A stretch of DNA of 64,000 bases from Paracoccus limosus (GCF_009711185.1 NZ_WMIF01000011.1:56658-120657), one strand, 5' to 3'. Positions 36,989 to 47,063 are shown, counted from the first letter of the stretch. Made by a program: numbers and translations. The notes: generated by a model not told the origin, from the letters alone.

Positions 36989-39914
36989 TCGCCCGGCTCC
37001 CTTCCTTGTCGTAGAACACCGGATCGACGATCCGCGCCTTGTAGGTTTCCGCGCCCTGCACCGGGAATTCCAGCACCTCGCCCATGCGGTTCGGGCCATG
37101 CAGCACCAGACCCATCGCGATCGGCCGGTTCAGCGTCGGCGACATATAGGTCGAGGTCACGCGACCTTGCGTGTTGCGCTGGCCATTGGCGTTGCTGCCT
37201 TCGGCCACGGCATAGACGCCATCGGGCAGAACACGTCCGTCGACGCTTTCCAGACCGACCAGCTTCCAGCGCTCGGGCGAGGACATGAAGCTGCGCTCCT
37301 GGGCACGCTTGCCGATGTAGTCGGGCTTTTTCTTGGAAATCGCCCAGGACATGCCCAGATCCTGCGGGATCACGGTGCCGTCGGTTTCGTCGCCGATCAT
37401 GATGAAGCCCTTTTCGGCGCGCATGATGTGCATGGCTTCGGTGCCGTAGGGGGTGATGCCGAGATCGCGACCGGCCTCATGCAGCTTTTCCCAGAACTCG
37501 CGGCCACGCTTGGCGGGCACCGCGACCTCGAAGGAAAGCTCGCCCGAGAAGCTGATGCGGAAGATCCGCGCCGGGATGCCGGCGATCTCGCCCTCGGCCC
37601 AGCCCATGAAGGGTAGCGCCTCGGCCGAAAGGTCGATGGTCCCGCCCAGACGTTCCAGCAGCACGCGGGCCTTGGGGCCGACCACGGCGACCTGCGACCA
37701 TTGCTCGGTGACGTTGGCGGTATAGACCTTCCAGTCCCACCATTCGCATTGCAGCCAGTCTTCCATATGGGCGTGCATGCGGTCGGCGCCGCCGGTGGTG
37801 GTGTGCACCAGCCAGGTGTCCTCGGACAGGCGCGCCGCCACGCCGTCATCCACGAGGAAGCCGTTTTCGTTGCAGATCAGGCCATAGCGGCATTTGCCGA
37901 CCGGCAGCGTCGACATCAGGCCGGTATACATCATGTCGAGGAACTTGCCGGCATCCGGCCCCTTGACGATGATCTTGCCCAGCGTCGAGGCGTCCAGCGT
38001 GCCGACCGAGGCGCGCACCGCGCGGATCTCGCGTGCCACGGCATCGTGATGGCTTTCGCCCGCCTTCGGATAGCAATAGGGGCGGCGCCAGTGGCCGACC
38101 GGCTCGAAGAAAGCGCCATTGCTTTCATGCCAGCCGTGGATGTCGGTCTTGCGCAGCGGCTGGAACAGCTCGCCCCGCGCCTCGGCACCGATGGTGCCCA
38201 GAGTGAGGGGGGTATAGGGCGGACGGAAGGTCGTGGTGCCGGTCGCCGGGATCGGCTGGTTCAGCGCCTTGGACAGAACCGCCAGACCGTTGATGTTGCT
38301 GACCTTGCCTTGGTCGGTGGCCATGCCCAGCGTGGTATAGCGCTTGGTGTGCTCGACCGACTGGTAGCCCTCTTGCGCGGCCAGTTCCACGTCCGACACT
38401 TTCACGTCGTTCTGGAAATCCAGCCACATCTTGAACTTCATCTTGCGGGTGGCGTTCACCGGCATGACCCAGACGGGCAGCAGCGGCTGTTCGGCCACCG
38501 CGCCGGTCACCTCGGCGACGGTCAGATCGCCGGCAGCGGCGCCCAGCGGGGTCGCCATCGCCGCGCCATCGGCGCCGGTCGGCGGACGGGCCAGATCGGG
38601 ATAGAACATCGCCCGGTCCTCGGACCAGCTCAGCTTGCCGCCGCAATGGCTCCACAGATGGACCACCGGCGACCAGCCGCCCGACATGGCGACGCAATCG
38701 GCGGCGATGACCTCGGTCACGTCGCCCGAGCCGGAATGGGCGCAAAGCTTGACGCCCTCGACCGCTTGGCCACCCTTGATGCCGGCAACGGCACTGCCGG
38801 TCAGCACGCGCACGCCGCGCGCCCGCACCGCTTCGGGCAGGGCGCCCTGCGCAGTGGGCCGGGCGTCGATGACGGCGGCCACGGCCAGACCCGCATCCAG
38901 CGCGGTCAGCGCGGTGCGATAGGCATCGTCGTTGTTGGTCACGACGACCAGGTTGCGACCCGGCGCCACGCCGTAAAGGTCGACGAAGTCACGCACGGCC
39001 GAGGCGAGGATCACGCCCGGTACGTCGTTGCCGGCAAAGCTCAGCGGACGTTCCAGCGCGCCCGAAGCGACGACGACATGGCCGGCGCGGATGCGCCACA
39101 GGCGCTGGCGCGGGATACCGGCGTTCGGATCATGGTCGGCCAGCGCCTCGCGGGCGATCAGATAGCCGTGATCGTAAAGCCCGGTCGCCATGGTATTGCG
39201 GCGCAGGGTGACGTTGGGCAGGGCGTGCAGCTCGGCCAGCAGAGCGTCGATGCGGGCCTGACCATCGGCATGGTCGGTGGGCGTGCGGCCGCCGAATTGC
39301 GGCGTCTGCTCCAGCAGGGTGACGGTCTTGCCGGTGCGGCCCGCTTCCAGTGCCGCCGTCAGACCGGCGATGCCACCGCCGACCACGACCAGATCGGCAT
39401 GGCCATAGGCCTGTTCATAAGTGTCCAGATCGCCCTCGGTCGGGGCCTTGCCCAGACCGGCCGAACGGCGGATGATCGGCTCGAACAGGTGTTTCCATGC
39501 CGGGCGCGGATGGATGAAGGTCTTGTAGTAAAAGCCCGCCGGCAGGAAGCGATACAGCTTGTTGTTCACCGCGCCGATGTCGAAGTTCAGGCTGGGCCAG
39601 CAGTTCTGGCTGGTCGTGACCATGCCGCCGACCAGCGGCGTCGTGGTGGCGCGCTGGTTCGGTTCGAACCGGCCGCCCTGCCCCAGACCCAGCAGCGCGT
39701 TGGGTTCCTCGGCGCCCGAGGCGACGGGACCGCGCGGGCGGTGGTATTTGAAGCTGCGGCCCATCATCAGCTGGCCATTCGCCAGCAGCGCCGAGGCGAT
39801 GGTGTCGCCCTGCACGCCGCGCATCTGGCGACCGTCAAAGCGGAAGGGCAGCTGATAGGCGCGGTCGATCAGGCGGCCGCCCCGGGAAAGGCGGAAGGGT
39901 CCGTTATCGCTCAT
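36981..39914 (-). CDS. soxA: Sarcosine oxidase alpha subunit
   Basis: 977 aa, the usual length. The N-terminal ferredoxin-like region (GVQGDTIASALLANG) is followed by a dinucleotide site VVGGGIAGLTAALEAG (about 157-172) that binds NAD+. The C-terminal part (from about 600) is a GcvT-like folate-binding domain: GTLDASTLGKIIVKGPDA, GTEAMHIMRAEKGFIMIGDE and GKRAQERS. It houses NAD+ and the tetrahydrofolate site that accepts formaldehyde from sarcosine. The ATG overlaps the soxD stop. Confidence 0.95.
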   Translation of the reverse strand: MSDNGPFRLSRGGRLIDRAYQLPFRFDGRQMRGVQGDTIASALLANGQLMMGRSFKYHRPRGPVASGAEEPNALLGLGQGGRFEPNQRATTTPLVGGMVTTSQNCWPSLNFDIGAVNNKLYRFLPAGFYYKTFIHPRPAWKHLFEPIIRRSAGLGKAPTEGDLDTYEQAYGHADLVVVGGGIAGLTAALEAGRTGKTVTLLEQTPQFGGRTPTDHADGQARIDALLAELHALPNVTLRRNTMATGLYDHGYLIAREALADHDPNAGIPRQRLWRIRAGHVVVASGALERPLSFAGNDVPGVILASAVRDFVDLYGVAPGRNLVVVTNNDDAYRTALTALDAGLAVAAVIDARPTAQGALPEAVRARGVRVLTGSAVAGIKGGQAVEGVKLCAHSGSGDVTEVIAADCVAMSGGWSPVVHLWSHCGGKLSWSEDRAMFYPDLARPPTGADGAAMATPLGAAAGDLTVAEVTGAVAEQPLLPVWVMPVNATRKMKFKMWLDFQNDVKVSDVELAAQEGYQSVEHTKRYTTLGMATDQGKVSNINGLAVLSKALNQPIPATGTTTFRPPYTPLTLGTIGAEARGELFQPLRKTDIHGWHESNGAFFEPVGHWRRPYCYPKAGESHHDAVAREIRAVRASVGTLDASTLGKIIVKGPDAGKFLDMMYTGLMSTLPVGKCRYGLICNENGFLVDDGVAARLSEDTWLVHTTTGGADRMHAHMEDWLQCEWWDWKVYTANVTEQWSQVAVVGPKARVLLERLGGTIDLSAEALPFMGWAEGEIAGIPARIFRISFSGELSFEVAVPAKRGREFWEKLHEAGRDLGITPYGTEAMHIMRAEKGFIMIGDETDGTVIPQDLGMSWAISKKKPDYIGKRAQERSFMSSPERWKLVGLESVDGRVLPDGVYAVAEGSNANGQRNTQGRVTSTYMSPTLNRPIAMGLVLHGPNRMGEVLEFPVQGAETYKARIVDPVFYDKEGSRANG

Positions 39915-40279
39915 TCGGTCAGGCTTTCGGCGGAGGTGGTCGTTGCAGGGGTGGAGGTCCAGTCGGGCGTCCAGTTCGGCCGCTTGGCCTGGACCGCAGC
40001 CACGATCTCGGGGGTCGGGTTCGGGGTCTGGGCCTTGTAGGTACCAAAGACCTCCAGCGTCACCGTGTCACGCGCGGCCAGGAACCACTTGCCGCAGCCA
40101 TAGGCATGGCGCCAGCGTTCGAAATGCACGCCCTTGGGGTTCTTGCGGGCGAAAAGATAGTCCTCGAACTGTTCGTCCGACGAGCCGGGGCCAAAGCGTT
40201 TCAGATGCGCCTCGCCGCCGGGGGCCAGTTCGGTCTCTTCGGCGGCATTGCCGCAATAGGGACAGGTCAGGGTCAGCAT
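39911..40279 (-). CDS. soxD: Sarcosine oxidase delta subunit
   Basis: 122 aa. The zinc-binding start MLTLTCPYCGNAAEETEL, with partner residues in HAYGCGKWF, is typical of SoxD, as are GPGSSDEQFEDYLFARKNPK and HFERWRHAYGC. It is a structural subunit of heterotetrameric sarcosine oxidase. It overlaps soxA by 4 bp. Upstream is a TfoX-like gene 3 bp away, unusual because soxB normally comes directly before soxD. Confidence 0.93.
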   Translation of the reverse strand: MLTLTCPYCGNAAEETELAPGGEAHLKRFGPGSSDEQFEDYLFARKNPKGVHFERWRHAYGCGKWFLAARDTVTLEVFGTYKAQTPNPTPEIVAAVQAKRPNWTPDWTSTPATTTSAESLTE

Positions 40280-40282
40280 GCA

Positions 40283-40627
40283 TCACTCCTTGGGCGGCAG
40301 GGCCCGCACGGTATCCAGCGCCCAGGCGGTCAGCCGGGCACGCGTCTTGTCATTGGAAAGGGATTCGCCGGTCAGCCAGGCCCAGCCGGGATATTCCCGG
40401 CGGTTGTGGACCATGCGTCTGGTATCGGCCAGCGCCAGCGCCTGCGCTTCATGCGCGCGACCGACGCGATACATCGCACGGTCCTCGCGGCAGGCGCAAA
40501 GCATGTGACCATCGAGCAGAAAGCACAGGCCGCCGAACATCGGCTTTTCGGTCAGGCGCGAGGCTTCGACCTCAAGCGCCGCCAGATCCTCGTGCAGCAT
40601 TTCTTCCAGCCCCGGATCGCGCACCAT
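40283..40627 (-). CDS. TfoX N-terminal-domain protein
   Basis: 114 aa from the ATG at 40627 (GGAGG 7 bp upstream). KPMFGGLCFLLDGHMLCACR and YPGWAWLTGESLSNDKTRAR match the TfoX_N family, small proteins related to competence regulator TfoX/Sxy but without its second domain. Function outside enterobacteria is unknown. Placed within the sox gene cluster, 3 bp before soxD, so it is probably cotranscribed with the oxidase. Confidence 0.82.
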   Translation of the reverse strand: MVRDPGLEEMLHEDLAALEVEASRLTEKPMFGGLCFLLDGHMLCACREDRAMYRVGRAHEAQALALADTRRMVHNRREYPGWAWLTGESLSNDKTRARLTAWALDTVRALPPKE

Positions 40628-40714
40628 CACAGCGCCTCCGGGCCGGCAGGCACCGAGGAAGCGATGCTTCCCCGGGCCAGAAGCGTTGCGGCAGCCGCAG
40701 CCGCCGCCGATCCG

Positions 40715-40954
40715 TCAGTTGCTGGACGGAGCGGGAGTGGCCGGAGCGGTCGTTTCCGGGGTTGCCGGGGCAGCAGGCTCGACGCTGACGGCGCCATCGG
40801 TGCCGGCAGCAGGGGCAGCGGGCGCCGAAGTGGTGGCCGGTTCAGGCGCAGTGGCCGGCGGGGTGCCCGCAGACATGAACCAGTAAACGATGGCCAGCAC
40901 GACGACGATCGCGCCGATGATGAGCCACAGGTTGCTCTTGTTCTGTTCGGCCAT
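40715..40954 (-). CDS. Small single-pass membrane protein with Ala/Pro/Thr tail
   Basis: 79 aa. Residues 8-27 (NLWLIIGAIVVVLAIVYWFM) are one membrane helix; the remaining 50 residues are Ala, Pro and Thr with few charges, probably unstructured and periplasmic. GGAGTTCCCAAC before the ATG gives a ribosome site. It lies between soxB and the TfoX-like gene. I recognise no family; the tail is low complexity, so homology searches would be uninformative. Confidence 0.6.
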   Translation of the reverse strand: MAEQNKSNLWLIIGAIVVVLAIVYWFMSAGTPPATAPEPATTSAPAAPAAGTDGAVSVEPAAPATPETTAPATPAPSSN

Positions 40955-41108
40955 GTTGGGAACTCCTTGGTCATGGTGACATGCCCAATTAAGCCCCCTT
41001 TCGGGCAAGAGTTCCATTGAATTTGCACGTTTTTCCGCCGCACCCCAAAATGGGCGGGAAACGGCCCATCCAGATTGGGGCAAAGCGTGAATACGCGCAG
41101 GGGTTGCA

Positions 41109-42380
41109 TCAGTGCGCCACCCCGGCGGCGACGCTTTCGTCGATGAAGCGGCCTTCGCGGAAGCGGTTCAGCCCGAACTCGGCCGCCAGCGGGCCGGGAC
41201 GGCCATTGGCCACCAGCTCGGCCATCGCCCAGCCCGAGCCGGGGATCGCCTTGAAGCCGCCGGTGCCCCAGCCGCAGTTGACGAAGATATTGCCGACCGG
41301 CGTGCTCGACAGGATCGGCGAGCGGTCGCCGGTCATGTCCACGATGCCGCCCCATTGCCGCAGCATCTTCAGCCGCGACAGCATCGGGAAGGTTTCGATC
41401 AGGGCGCGCACGGTTTCCTCGACATGCTGCCACGAGCCGCGCTGCGAATAGTTGTTGAAACCGTCGGTGCCGCCGCCGATCACCATCTCGCCCTTGTCGG
41501 ATTGCGACAGGTAGCCGTGGACGGTGTTGGCCATGATGACCAGATCGCAGCAGGGCTTGATCGGTTCAGAGACCAGCGCCTGCAGCGCCACGGATTCGAT
41601 CGGCAGACGGAAGCCCGCCATCTCGGCCACGACCGAGGAGTGGCCGGCGACGACGATGGCCAGCTTGTCGCATTCGATGCGACCCTTGCCGGTGTTCACG
41701 GCCTTGACCTGACCGTTGGCGGTCTCGACCCCGGTGACTTCGCAGTTCTGGATGATGTCCATACCCATGGCCGAACAGGCGCGGGCATAACCCCAGGCCA
41801 CGGCGTCATGGCGCGCGGTGCCGCCGCGGGCCTGATAAAGACCGCCCAGAACCGGATAGCGCGGGCCGTCGATATTGATGATCGGCAGCATTTCCTTGAT
41901 CTGCTGCGGGCTGACCCAGTCGGTCGCCACGCCTTGCAGCTGGTTGGCATAGACCGTGCGCTTGTAGCCGCGGATCTCATGCTCGGTCTGGGCCAGCATC
42001 AGCAGGCCGCGCGGGCTGAACATGACGTTGTAGTTCAGGTCCTGCGACAGGCCCTCGTAAAGCTTCAGCGCCTTGTCGAAGATCGCCGCCGAAGGATCCT
42101 GCAGATAGTTCGAGCGGATGATGGTGGTGTTGCGGCCGGTGTTGCCGCCGCCCAGCCAGCCTTTTTCGATGATGGCAATATCGGTGATGCCGTGGTTCTT
42201 GCCCAGATAATAGGCGGTGGCCAGGCCATGACCGCCGGCGCCGATAATGACGACCTTGTATTTCTTCTTGGGCTCGGGGCTCTGCCAGGCCCGTTTCCAT
42301 CCGCTGTGCAGGCGCATCGCCTCGCGCGCGATGGCGAAGACCGAATATTTTCCGGTGCTGTTGGTGGGGGATGCGGACAT
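41109..42380 (-). CDS. soxB: Sarcosine oxidase beta subunit
   Basis: 423 aa. The FAD-binding motif is VVIIGAGGHGLATAYYL (about 43-59), followed by IIEKGWLGGGNTGRNTTIIR, the classic SoxB block. GGIVDMTGDRSPI and VNCGWGTGGFKAIPGSG are near the C-terminus. It carries the noncovalent FAD and covalent FMN of the heterotetrameric enzyme and oxidises sarcosine. First gene of the sox unit; the two genes between it and soxD are unusual. Confidence 0.96.
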   Translation of the reverse strand: MSASPTNSTGKYSVFAIAREAMRLHSGWKRAWQSPEPKKKYKVVIIGAGGHGLATAYYLGKNHGITDIAIIEKGWLGGGNTGRNTTIIRSNYLQDPSAAIFDKALKLYEGLSQDLNYNVMFSPRGLLMLAQTEHEIRGYKRTVYANQLQGVATDWVSPQQIKEMLPIINIDGPRYPVLGGLYQARGGTARHDAVAWGYARACSAMGMDIIQNCEVTGVETANGQVKAVNTGKGRIECDKLAIVVAGHSSVVAEMAGFRLPIESVALQALVSEPIKPCCDLVIMANTVHGYLSQSDKGEMVIGGGTDGFNNYSQRGSWQHVEETVRALIETFPMLSRLKMLRQWGGIVDMTGDRSPILSSTPVGNIFVNCGWGTGGFKAIPGSGWAMAELVANGRPGPLAAEFGLNRFREGRFIDESVAAGVAH

Positions 42381-42573
42381 GCTGGACCTCTCGCGACTCG
42401 TCGGAAGCTACAGTCTGATTTTCCCGGCTTTCGGGCAAGCCGAGTTGCGACGGGAAAATTGTCAGAATGCGTCAGTCCGCGGCGCAGATGTTCCGTATCT
42501 AATGTCGCAGGGCTTTGACTGTTTCGCGACGGCCAAACCGGCTATGACACCGGGGGCCGCATGGGAGTGAGCG

Positions 42574-43797
42574 ATGTTCTGGATCATCTGCGCTGCACTG
42601 GCGCTGACGGTGGCTGCGGCGGTTGCCGCGCCCTTGCTGCGCCGGCGCGCAACCGGTCAGGAGCCGGCGGCGGCCTATGACCTGCGGGTCTATCGCGACC
42701 AGCTGCGCGAGGTCGGCCGCGATGTCGAGCGCCGGCTGATCGAACCGGCCGAGGCCGAGCGGCTGCGCGCCGAGATCGGCCGCAAGGTGCTGGCCGCCGA
42801 CCGCGCCCTGCAACGCGAAACCACCGGTGTGCGCAATCCCGGCGGCCCGGTGGCGGCGCTGGTGCTGCTGGTCCTTTTGGCGGGCGCGGCCCTGCTTTAC
42901 CGCCAGCTCGGCGCGCCGGACCGGCCCGACGAGCCGATCGCCGCCCGCATCGCGCAGGCGCAGGCCAGCTACGACCGCCGCCCGACGCAGGCCGAGGCCG
43001 AGAAATCCGCGCCGCAGCCGCAGCGCCCGACGCCCGATGCCGAATATCTGGCGCTGATCGCGCAATTGCGCAGCGCCGTGGCGCAGCACCCCGATGACAC
43101 GCGCGGGCTGGAGCTGCTGGCCGAGCACGAAGAACGTCTGGGCAATCTGGTCGCCGCCAAAGAGGCGCAGGCCCGGCTGGTCGCGGTCAAGGGCGACAAG
43201 GCCGAGGCCACCGATCACGCCCGGCTGGCCGCGCTGGCCGTCGAGGCCGCCGGCGGGCTGATCACCCGCGACGCCGAGATCGAGATGGCGCGGGCGCTGC
43301 AACTGGACCCGCAGAACCCGCAGGCGCGCTTCATGGCCGGGCTGTTGCAGATCCAGAACGGGCGGCCCGACCGCGCCTTTCCGATCTGGGCGACGCTGCT
43401 GGCCGAAGGCCCCGAGAATGCGCCATGGATCCAGCCGATCCGCGCCTCGATCACCGATCTGGCGTGGTTCGCGGGCCAGCCCGATTACACCCCGCCCGAC
43501 CCGGCTGCGCCGGGCGCCCTGCCCGGCCCGGATGCCGCAGCGGTCGCCGCCGCGCAGGAAATGACCCCGGCGCAGCGTCAGGAGATGATCGGCAATATGG
43601 TCAAGGGGCTTGAAACCCGGCTGGCCAGCCAAGGCGGCACGCCCGAGGAATGGGCGCGGCTGATCGGCGCGCTGGTGGTGATGGGGCAGGACGCCCATGC
43701 CCGCGACATTCTGGCCGAGGCGCGCACGCGCTTTGCCGCCATGCCCGAAGGGCTGGCCGTGATCGAGGCCGCAGCGAAAAAGGCGAGCCTGCAATGA
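42574..43797 (+). CDS. ccmI: Cytochrome c biogenesis protein CcmI
   Basis: 407 aa. Two membrane segments, at about 2-20 and 90-108, enclose a cytoplasmic loop with [20 protein letters not shown] and [19 protein letters not shown], the CcmI signature. The periplasmic part (from about 150) has TPR helices and a Pro/Ala-rich linker. CcmI holds apocytochrome c for haem ligation by CcmFH. Divergent from soxB; its stop overlaps the ruvX start. The other ccm genes are not in the window, which is common in this group. Confidence 0.93.
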   Translation: MFWIICAALALTVAAAVAAPLLRRRATGQEPAAAYDLRVYRDQLREVGRDVERRLIEPAEAERLRAEIGRKVLAADRALQRETTGVRNPGGPVAALVLLVLLAGAALLYRQLGAPDRPDEPIAARIAQAQASYDRRPTQAEAEKSAPQPQRPTPDAEYLALIAQLRSAVAQHPDDTRGLELLAEHEERLGNLVAAKEAQARLVAVKGDKAEATDHARLAALAVEAAGGLITRDAEIEMARALQLDPQNPQARFMAGLLQIQNGRPDRAFPIWATLLAEGPENAPWIQPIRASITDLAWFAGQPDYTPPDPAAPGALPGPDAAAVAAAQEMTPAQRQEMIGNMVKGLETRLASQGGTPEEWARLIGALVVMGQDAHARDILAEARTRFAAMPEGLAVIEAAAKKASLQ

Positions 43798-44264
43798 TCT
43801 GCACCGCTATCGAGGATTTCGCCGCCGCCCTGCCCCGCACCGGCGGTCTGGCCGGGCTGGATCTGGGCACCAAGACCATCGGCGTCGCGGTCAGCGACGG
43901 TCTGCGCTCGGTCGCCTCGCCGCTACTGGTGATCCGGCGCGAGAAATTCACGCTGGACGCGCAGGCCCTGCTGAAGATCACCACCGAACGGGCGCTGGTC
44001 GGCATCGTGCTGGGCTTGCCCTTCAACATGGACGGCAGCGAGGGGCCGCGCGCGCAGTCGACCCGGGCCTTTGCCCGCAATCTGGAACGGCTGACGCCGC
44101 TGCCGATCGCCTTCTGGGACGAGCGCCTGTCCACCGTCGCCGCCGAACGCGCCTTGCTCGAGGGTGATACCTCGCGCAAGCGCCGCGCCGAGGTCATCGA
44201 TCAGGTCGCGGCGGGCTACATCCTGCAAGGGGCGCTGGACCGGCTGCGCTATCTGGCGGGCTGA
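43794..44264 (+). CDS. ruvX: Putative pre-16S rRNA nuclease RuvX/YqgF
   Basis: 156 aa. The RNase H-like fold begins [18 protein letters not shown], with a catalytic Asp in the first strand, followed by [18 protein letters not shown] and [18 protein letters not shown]. YqgF processes the 5' end of 16S rRNA. The start ATG overlaps the ccmI stop by [23 protein letters not shown] is the usual C-terminal helix (D-x-x-AA-x-x-IL). Confidence 0.94.
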   Translation: MICTAIEDFAAALPRTGGLAGLDLGTKTIGVAVSDGLRSVASPLLVIRREKFTLDAQALLKITTERALVGIVLGLPFNMDGSEGPRAQSTRAFARNLERLTPLPIAFWDERLSTVAAERALLEGDTSRKRRAEVIDQVAAGYILQGALDRLRYLAG

Positions 44265-44297
44265 GGCCCGTCACGTCACGCACCGGTCACCCAACCC

Positions 44298-44480
44298 ATG
44301 GTCAGCACGCCCTGCATCAAGATCTGCCAGATCGAGCCCGCCAGCCGCCTGTGTCTGGGCTGCTGGCGCACGCTTGATGAAATCGCGACTTGGGGCGGCA
44401 TGACCGAGGCCGAAAGGCTGGCCGTGATGGCCAGCCTGCCGGATCGCAAGGCGCGGTTTACTGCGCCGCCCCCAGCTTGA
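44298..44480 (+). CDS. DUF1289 small cysteine-rich protein
   Basis: 60 aa. The cysteine pattern TPCIKICQI and RLCLGCWRTLDEI, with W and the MTEAERLAVM helix, is the DUF1289 family. The four cysteines could hold a metal. Function unknown. It follows ruvX by 33 bp and its last 23 bp overlap the 3' end of the convergent phytase-like gene. Confidence 0.88.
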   Translation: MVSTPCIKICQIEPASRLCLGCWRTLDEIATWGGMTEAERLAVMASLPDRKARFTAPPPA

Positions 44481-46623
44481 ACGACCACAGCAGCGTTTCG
44501 CCCGAGGCATCGTCCACGCCGTCATTGTCGGTCACGGTCCAGACCGTGCCATCGGGGGTGATGGCCATGCCCTCGACCTTGTCCTGCACATAGCCCTTCC
44601 ATTGCTTCAGGTCGGGGATCAGGTCGTGCTCGACGCGCTTTTCGACCAGCGGCAGATCGCCACCCAGCGGCGCGGGCTTGAGATCCTTCAGCGCAACCGA
44701 GGTCACCTGCTTCAGCGCTGCGGCCTGACCGACCAGATTGTCCCGCTCGATTAGATACATGCGGTCGCCGTGGATCGCCAGTTCCGACAGGCCGACCCAG
44801 CCCTCGCCCTTGTCCAGCGGATAGCGCACGCCGGCCCAAGCGCCGGTTTCGGGGTTGAAGTTCAGCAGCTTGACCTGACCCTTGGGATCGTCCTTCCATT
44901 CGCGCTGCACGGCCATCCACAGCGTGCCATCGGCAGCCACCGCGATGCCTTCAAGGCCAAAGCGGGTGGAACCGGCGACCAGATCGGCGGGCAGCTCGAT
45001 CTGTTTTTGGATCGCGCCCTTGGCGTCCACATGCAGGATCTGGTGCGGCACGGCCTTTTCCGGGTCCGGGTTGCCTTCAGACGCCAGCCAGAAGCCGCCC
45101 TTGCCATCGGCGGCGATGCCTTCGAGGTCGATCTTTTTCGCGGGCTCGCCATCCTTGGTCAGCACGATCTTGTCGGTGATCGTGGCCGGCTGCTGCCCGG
45201 TCTGGATGCGATAGATCGAGGGCTGCGCTTTATAGGCGCTGTCGCTGATTGCATAAAGCACCGAGGCATCGGCCGGATCGACGGTCAGGCCCGACAGCGC
45301 ACCCCAACCCAGCAGCTTTTCCGAGACCAGCGTCGGGTAGGCGGCTTTGCCCTCGGCGCGTTCATAGAGCATGACATGGGCGCGGGCGCCGCCATCCTCG
45401 ACCAGATCGGCCTCATTGGCACTGGCCATCAGGTTGCGGGCCGGGATCGCCACCAGCCCTTCGGGGGCGATGCCCGAGGGCAGGATCTGCAACAGCTTCG
45501 GCTGGGCCGGGCTTGCCACGTCATAGACGCCGATGGCATTGCCGCGTTCCGAGCCGACGAACAGCAGCTTCTGGCCGTCGAATTCGGCGAACTTCAGCGC
45601 CTCGGGCTCGACGCCCTTTTTGCCGGAACGATGTTCGGGGTAATGGCCGATGCGGATCAGCGCATGTTCGAAATCGGGACCGGAATCATAGGCCACGCTG
45701 CCGTCGCGCTTCCAGATGGTGAAGCCGCGCGAGCCGCCCTTCCAGTCGCCTTCGTTGGCGGTGGCGAAATGGTCATTGTCCAGCCATGCCACGGTGTCGG
45801 GCTCGCGCGCCACGGCCTTGAGGCTGCCGGTAAAGTCCAGCTTGCCGTCCTTTTCGGTGTCCACACCTTGCAGATCGACGCTGCCAGCGCTGAAATGGCT
45901 GGCGATCTTGCCGTCCGCGCCAATCACCACGATATGGTTGTTTTCCTGCAGCGTGACGACCAGATCGCCATTGGCGTTGAAGTCGACATATTCGGGCTCG
46001 GGATCCTCGGGCGAAACCTCGGCCAGGCCGGTCAGCTCGATCACCTGCTTGCCCGCGCAATCCGGCTGGCCGTCCTTGATCGGCAGGCGGACAACAAAGC
46101 CCGCCGGCATCTGCGGCAGGGCGCCGTCATTCACATCTTCGTCGCGCTCGTTCTCGATGGCGATCGCGATCATGTCATGTTTCGGCGACAGCGCGACCGA
46201 ATCGGGCTGCCCGCCCAGATCGCAACTGGCCACCACCTTCTTGGTCTTCAGATCGACCGAGCGCAGCACGCCCGAAGGTTTGACGTAGCTTTCCGAGGTA
46301 TTGACCCCGACAAAGGCGGTTTCGCCCAGCACCACCGTCGTCGTCGGCTCGCCGTCCATGGCGATATTGCCCAAGGGCTTGGGAGCGGCGGGATCGGTGA
46401 TGTCGATCAGGCCGATCGCCCCCAGCGGGCTGTCGGAATAGATCAATTCGTTGCCATCCGGCGTCGCAGTCATGATCTCGGCCGAGGTGGGGCGGGCGCG
46501 ATCCTCACCCGCAGCCATGTTGTCCACGGTGGCAAAGCTGGAGATGCGGTTGAAGACGGGTTCGGCCAGCGCCGGGCAGGTAGCGCCAAGCGCCAGCATG
46601 GAACAGAAGGTGCGGAACAGCAT
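44458..46623 (-). CDS. Exported esterase-like activity of phytase family protein
   Basis: 721 aa from the ATG at 46623, with a signal peptide (MLFRTFCSMLALGATCPALA). The N-terminal two thirds resemble choice-of-anchor-I beta-propeller proteins (GLIDITDPAAPKPLGNIAMD, KKGVEPEALKFAEFDGQKL, GIAPEGLVAIPARNL). The C-terminal part (from about 420) matches the phytase-like esterase domain: GALSGLTVDPADASVLYAIS, IDLEGIAADGKGGFWLASEG, FGLEGIAVAADGTLWMAVQ and VEGMAITPDGTVWTVTDND. Probably a periplasmic or surface phosphoesterase-like protein. A terminal cysteine anchor is not visible. Transcribed alone. Confidence 0.85.
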   Translation of the reverse strand: MLFRTFCSMLALGATCPALAEPVFNRISSFATVDNMAAGEDRARPTSAEIMTATPDGNELIYSDSPLGAIGLIDITDPAAPKPLGNIAMDGEPTTTVVLGETAFVGVNTSESYVKPSGVLRSVDLKTKKVVASCDLGGQPDSVALSPKHDMIAIAIENERDEDVNDGALPQMPAGFVVRLPIKDGQPDCAGKQVIELTGLAEVSPEDPEPEYVDFNANGDLVVTLQENNHIVVIGADGKIASHFSAGSVDLQGVDTEKDGKLDFTGSLKAVAREPDTVAWLDNDHFATANEGDWKGGSRGFTIWKRDGSVAYDSGPDFEHALIRIGHYPEHRSGKKGVEPEALKFAEFDGQKLLFVGSERGNAIGVYDVASPAQPKLLQILPSGIAPEGLVAIPARNLMASANEADLVEDGGARAHVMLYERAEGKAAYPTLVSEKLLGWGALSGLTVDPADASVLYAISDSAYKAQPSIYRIQTGQQPATITDKIVLTKDGEPAKKIDLEGIAADGKGGFWLASEGNPDPEKAVPHQILHVDAKGAIQKQIELPADLVAGSTRFGLEGIAVAADGTLWMAVQREWKDDPKGQVKLLNFNPETGAWAGVRYPLDKGEGWVGLSELAIHGDRMYLIERDNLVGQAAALKQVTSVALKDLKPAPLGGDLPLVEKRVEHDLIPDLKQWKGYVQDKVEGMAITPDGTVWTVTDNDGVDDASGETLLWSFKLGAAQ

Positions 46624-46712
46624 CGAAATCCTCGGACGGTTATGTGTCGTCAGGGGATGTGCCCGTTCAGCATGACAGGCCGCCGGCAAAGCGGTGACGG
46701 TTTTGCGACAGA

Positions 46713-47063
46713 TCAGCCGCGCAGGACCACCCGCACCTCGCGGATCGCGGTTTTCAACCGCAGCCGGGTCTCGGCCGGCTCACGCGCGACGGCGTCGAGC
46801 ATGGCGCGCATATCGCCGCGCAGCCCGTGCAGCTGATCGACCAGCGACAGCACCAGCGTCAGCGCCTCGTCGTCAAGGTGATAGCCCTCGGTCAGCTCCA
46901 TCACCAGATTGAGCCGGGCGATGTCGAGTTCGCGCAACAGCGGGCCGGTCTGCGACTGCACCGGCACCACGACGCCGGCGCGGATATAGTGGTCCAGCTG
47001 CGGCTGCCCCATACCGGGCAGCCGGTGCAGCACCTCGGTCAGGGTATAATGTCGCGAAGTCAT
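46713..47063 (-). CDS. cbpM: Chaperone modulator CbpM-like
   Basis: 116 aa. The N-terminus YTLTEVLHRLPGMGQPQLDH resembles a MerR-type helix-turn-helix, and LNLVMELTEGYHLDDEALTL follows as in CbpM. The rest is helical (SLVDQLHGLRGDMRAMLDAV). CbpM binds the J-domain of CbpA and inhibits it. The start overlaps the stop of the DnaJ-like gene by ATGA, the conserved cbpA-cbpM pair, which is the main support. Confidence 0.82.
   Translation of the reverse strand: MTSRHYTLTEVLHRLPGMGQPQLDHYIRAGVVVPVQSQTGPLLRELDIARLNLVMELTEGYHLDDEALTLVLSLVDQLHGLRGDMRAMLDAVAREPAETRLRLKTAIREVRVVLRG

Noticed and set aside
42247..42570. Small rightward ORF between soxB and ccmI
   Set aside because: It overlaps the soxB start on the opposite strand and has no ribosome site or motif.
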